Source: an uncultured Dorea sp. (GTDB taxonomy: Bacteria; Bacillota_A; Clostridia; Lachnospirales; Lachnospiraceae). From it: DNA of 6,042 nt. Below, one piece after another: positions 5,907-6,042 of this stretch. The stretch covers positions 1-6,042 of the forward strand of contig CAOKJI010000133.1 in NCBI GenBank assembly GCA_948468495.1. Reading direction: 5' to 3'. The number at the start of each line of letters is the position of its first letter. The first letter of the stretch is position 1. Both the position numbers and the translations under genes were made by a program. The notes under the pieces are model-generated. The model was not told the DNA's origin. It did no database searches and saw only the letters and a list, made by a program, of their open reading frames with translations.

Positions 5907-5927
5907 AACGAACTGCTAATGTTCATT
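5907..5927. promoter_or_regulatory. Candidate SorC-type operator overlapping the -10 region
   Basis: On the minus strand AATGAAC and GTTCGTT are separated by 7 bp: a 7-bp inverted repeat with one mismatch. TGAAC/GTTCA half-sites are found in operators of SorC relatives such as DeoR and LsrR. The dyad overlaps three bases of a TATAAT box and would cover the transcription start, a good position for a repressor. Binding by the adjacent regulator is inferred. Confidence 0.45.
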
Positions 5928-5930
5928 ATA
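5925..5930 (-). promoter_or_regulatory. Candidate -10 box of the operon promoter
   Basis: A perfect TATAAT on the minus strand lies about 95 bp upstream of the regulator start, but no convincing -35 hexamer lies 15-18 bp before it (GAAGTA at 17 bp). An alternative promoter is a perfect TTGACA at 5972-5967 with a weak TACTGT (5949-5944) 17 bp later. One of these probably drives the cluster; the sequence does not decide which. Confidence 0.45.
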
Positions 5931-6042
5931 ATACATTATTTAAACAGTACTTCCGAAGGTAGAATTTGTCAATATTCTTTTCAGGATTTCATTTATTAAC
6001 TACATTTACTAATATGAATTTTTTATTATTGTCCAGCACATT
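5931..6042. other. AT-rich upstream region with no supported gene
   Basis: This stretch at the window edge holds the TTGACA at 5972-5967 (minus) and an imperfect CTTC-G-GAAG dyad around 5951-5959. On the minus strand one frame stays open from the edge for 17 codons before a TGA, and on the plus strand an ATG at 6014 runs off the edge without a ribosome binding site. Neither is enough to call a gene, so the identity and direction of the next gene are unknown. Confidence 0.5.

Noticed and set aside
5831..5926. N-terminally extended regulator starting at 5926 or 5863
   Set aside because: No ribosome binding site precedes those ATGs, the 5926 ATG overlaps the candidate operator, and SorC proteins begin just before the helix found at the 5830 start.
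6014..6042. Possible start of a divergent plus-strand gene (ATG at 6014, hydrophobic MNFLLL)
   Set aside because: Only nine codons are visible and there is no ribosome binding site in front of the ATG.

Overview
The window looks like chromosomal DNA of a strictly anaerobic Firmicute, probably a clostridium of the Lachnospiraceae type. The basis is the end of an [FeFe]-hydrogenase maturation gene (hydF), strong AAGGAGG-type ribosome binding sites, AT-rich intergenic DNA and a SorC-family regulator beside a lipoprotein-dependent sugar ABC transporter. The genus cannot be fixed from the sequence alone.

Layout. Bases 1-299 (+) hold the last 98 codons of hydF. A bidirectional terminator hairpin (313-352) separates it from a convergent cluster on the minus strand that fills the rest of the window. 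In transcription order this is: a SorC-family regulator (5830-4865), a sugar-binding lipoprotein (4759-3596), a tandem-ATPase subunit with a GTG start (3494-1995), a permease (1990-1034) and a ribulose-phosphate-3-epimerase family enzyme (1020-373). ATPase, permease and epimerase are tightly packed (4 and 13 bp gaps). The two wider gaps, about 100 bp on each side of the binding-protein gene, contain a candidate promoter with repeats (4760-4864) and an intercistronic hairpin (3545-3584). The regulator is preceded by a 212-bp AT-rich leader and promoter region (5831-6042) with a candidate operator over a TATAAT box and a palindrome next to the ribosome binding site. No gene-free stretch exceeds about 300 bp.

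How it works together. The binding protein captures a sugar outside the membrane, the permease and ATPase import it unphosphorylated, a kinase not present here would phosphorylate it, and the epimerase would convert a ketose phosphate at C3. The order binding protein - ATPase - permease - epimerase is that of E. coli alsBACE (D-allose), and the binding protein resembles AlsB in several motifs. However, the kinase and the RpiR-type regulator of the E. coli cluster are absent. The regulator is a SorC-type sensor, and the epimerase departs from the RPE/AlsE pattern at several active-site positions. The substrate is therefore open; D-allose, D-allulose or another rare sugar or pentose is plausible. 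This is a fairly ordinary catabolic operon. The points most worth checking are the altered epimerase active site, the missing kinase and the regulator's dyad sequences. I found no mobile element, CRISPR array, RNA gene or clearly new type of system.
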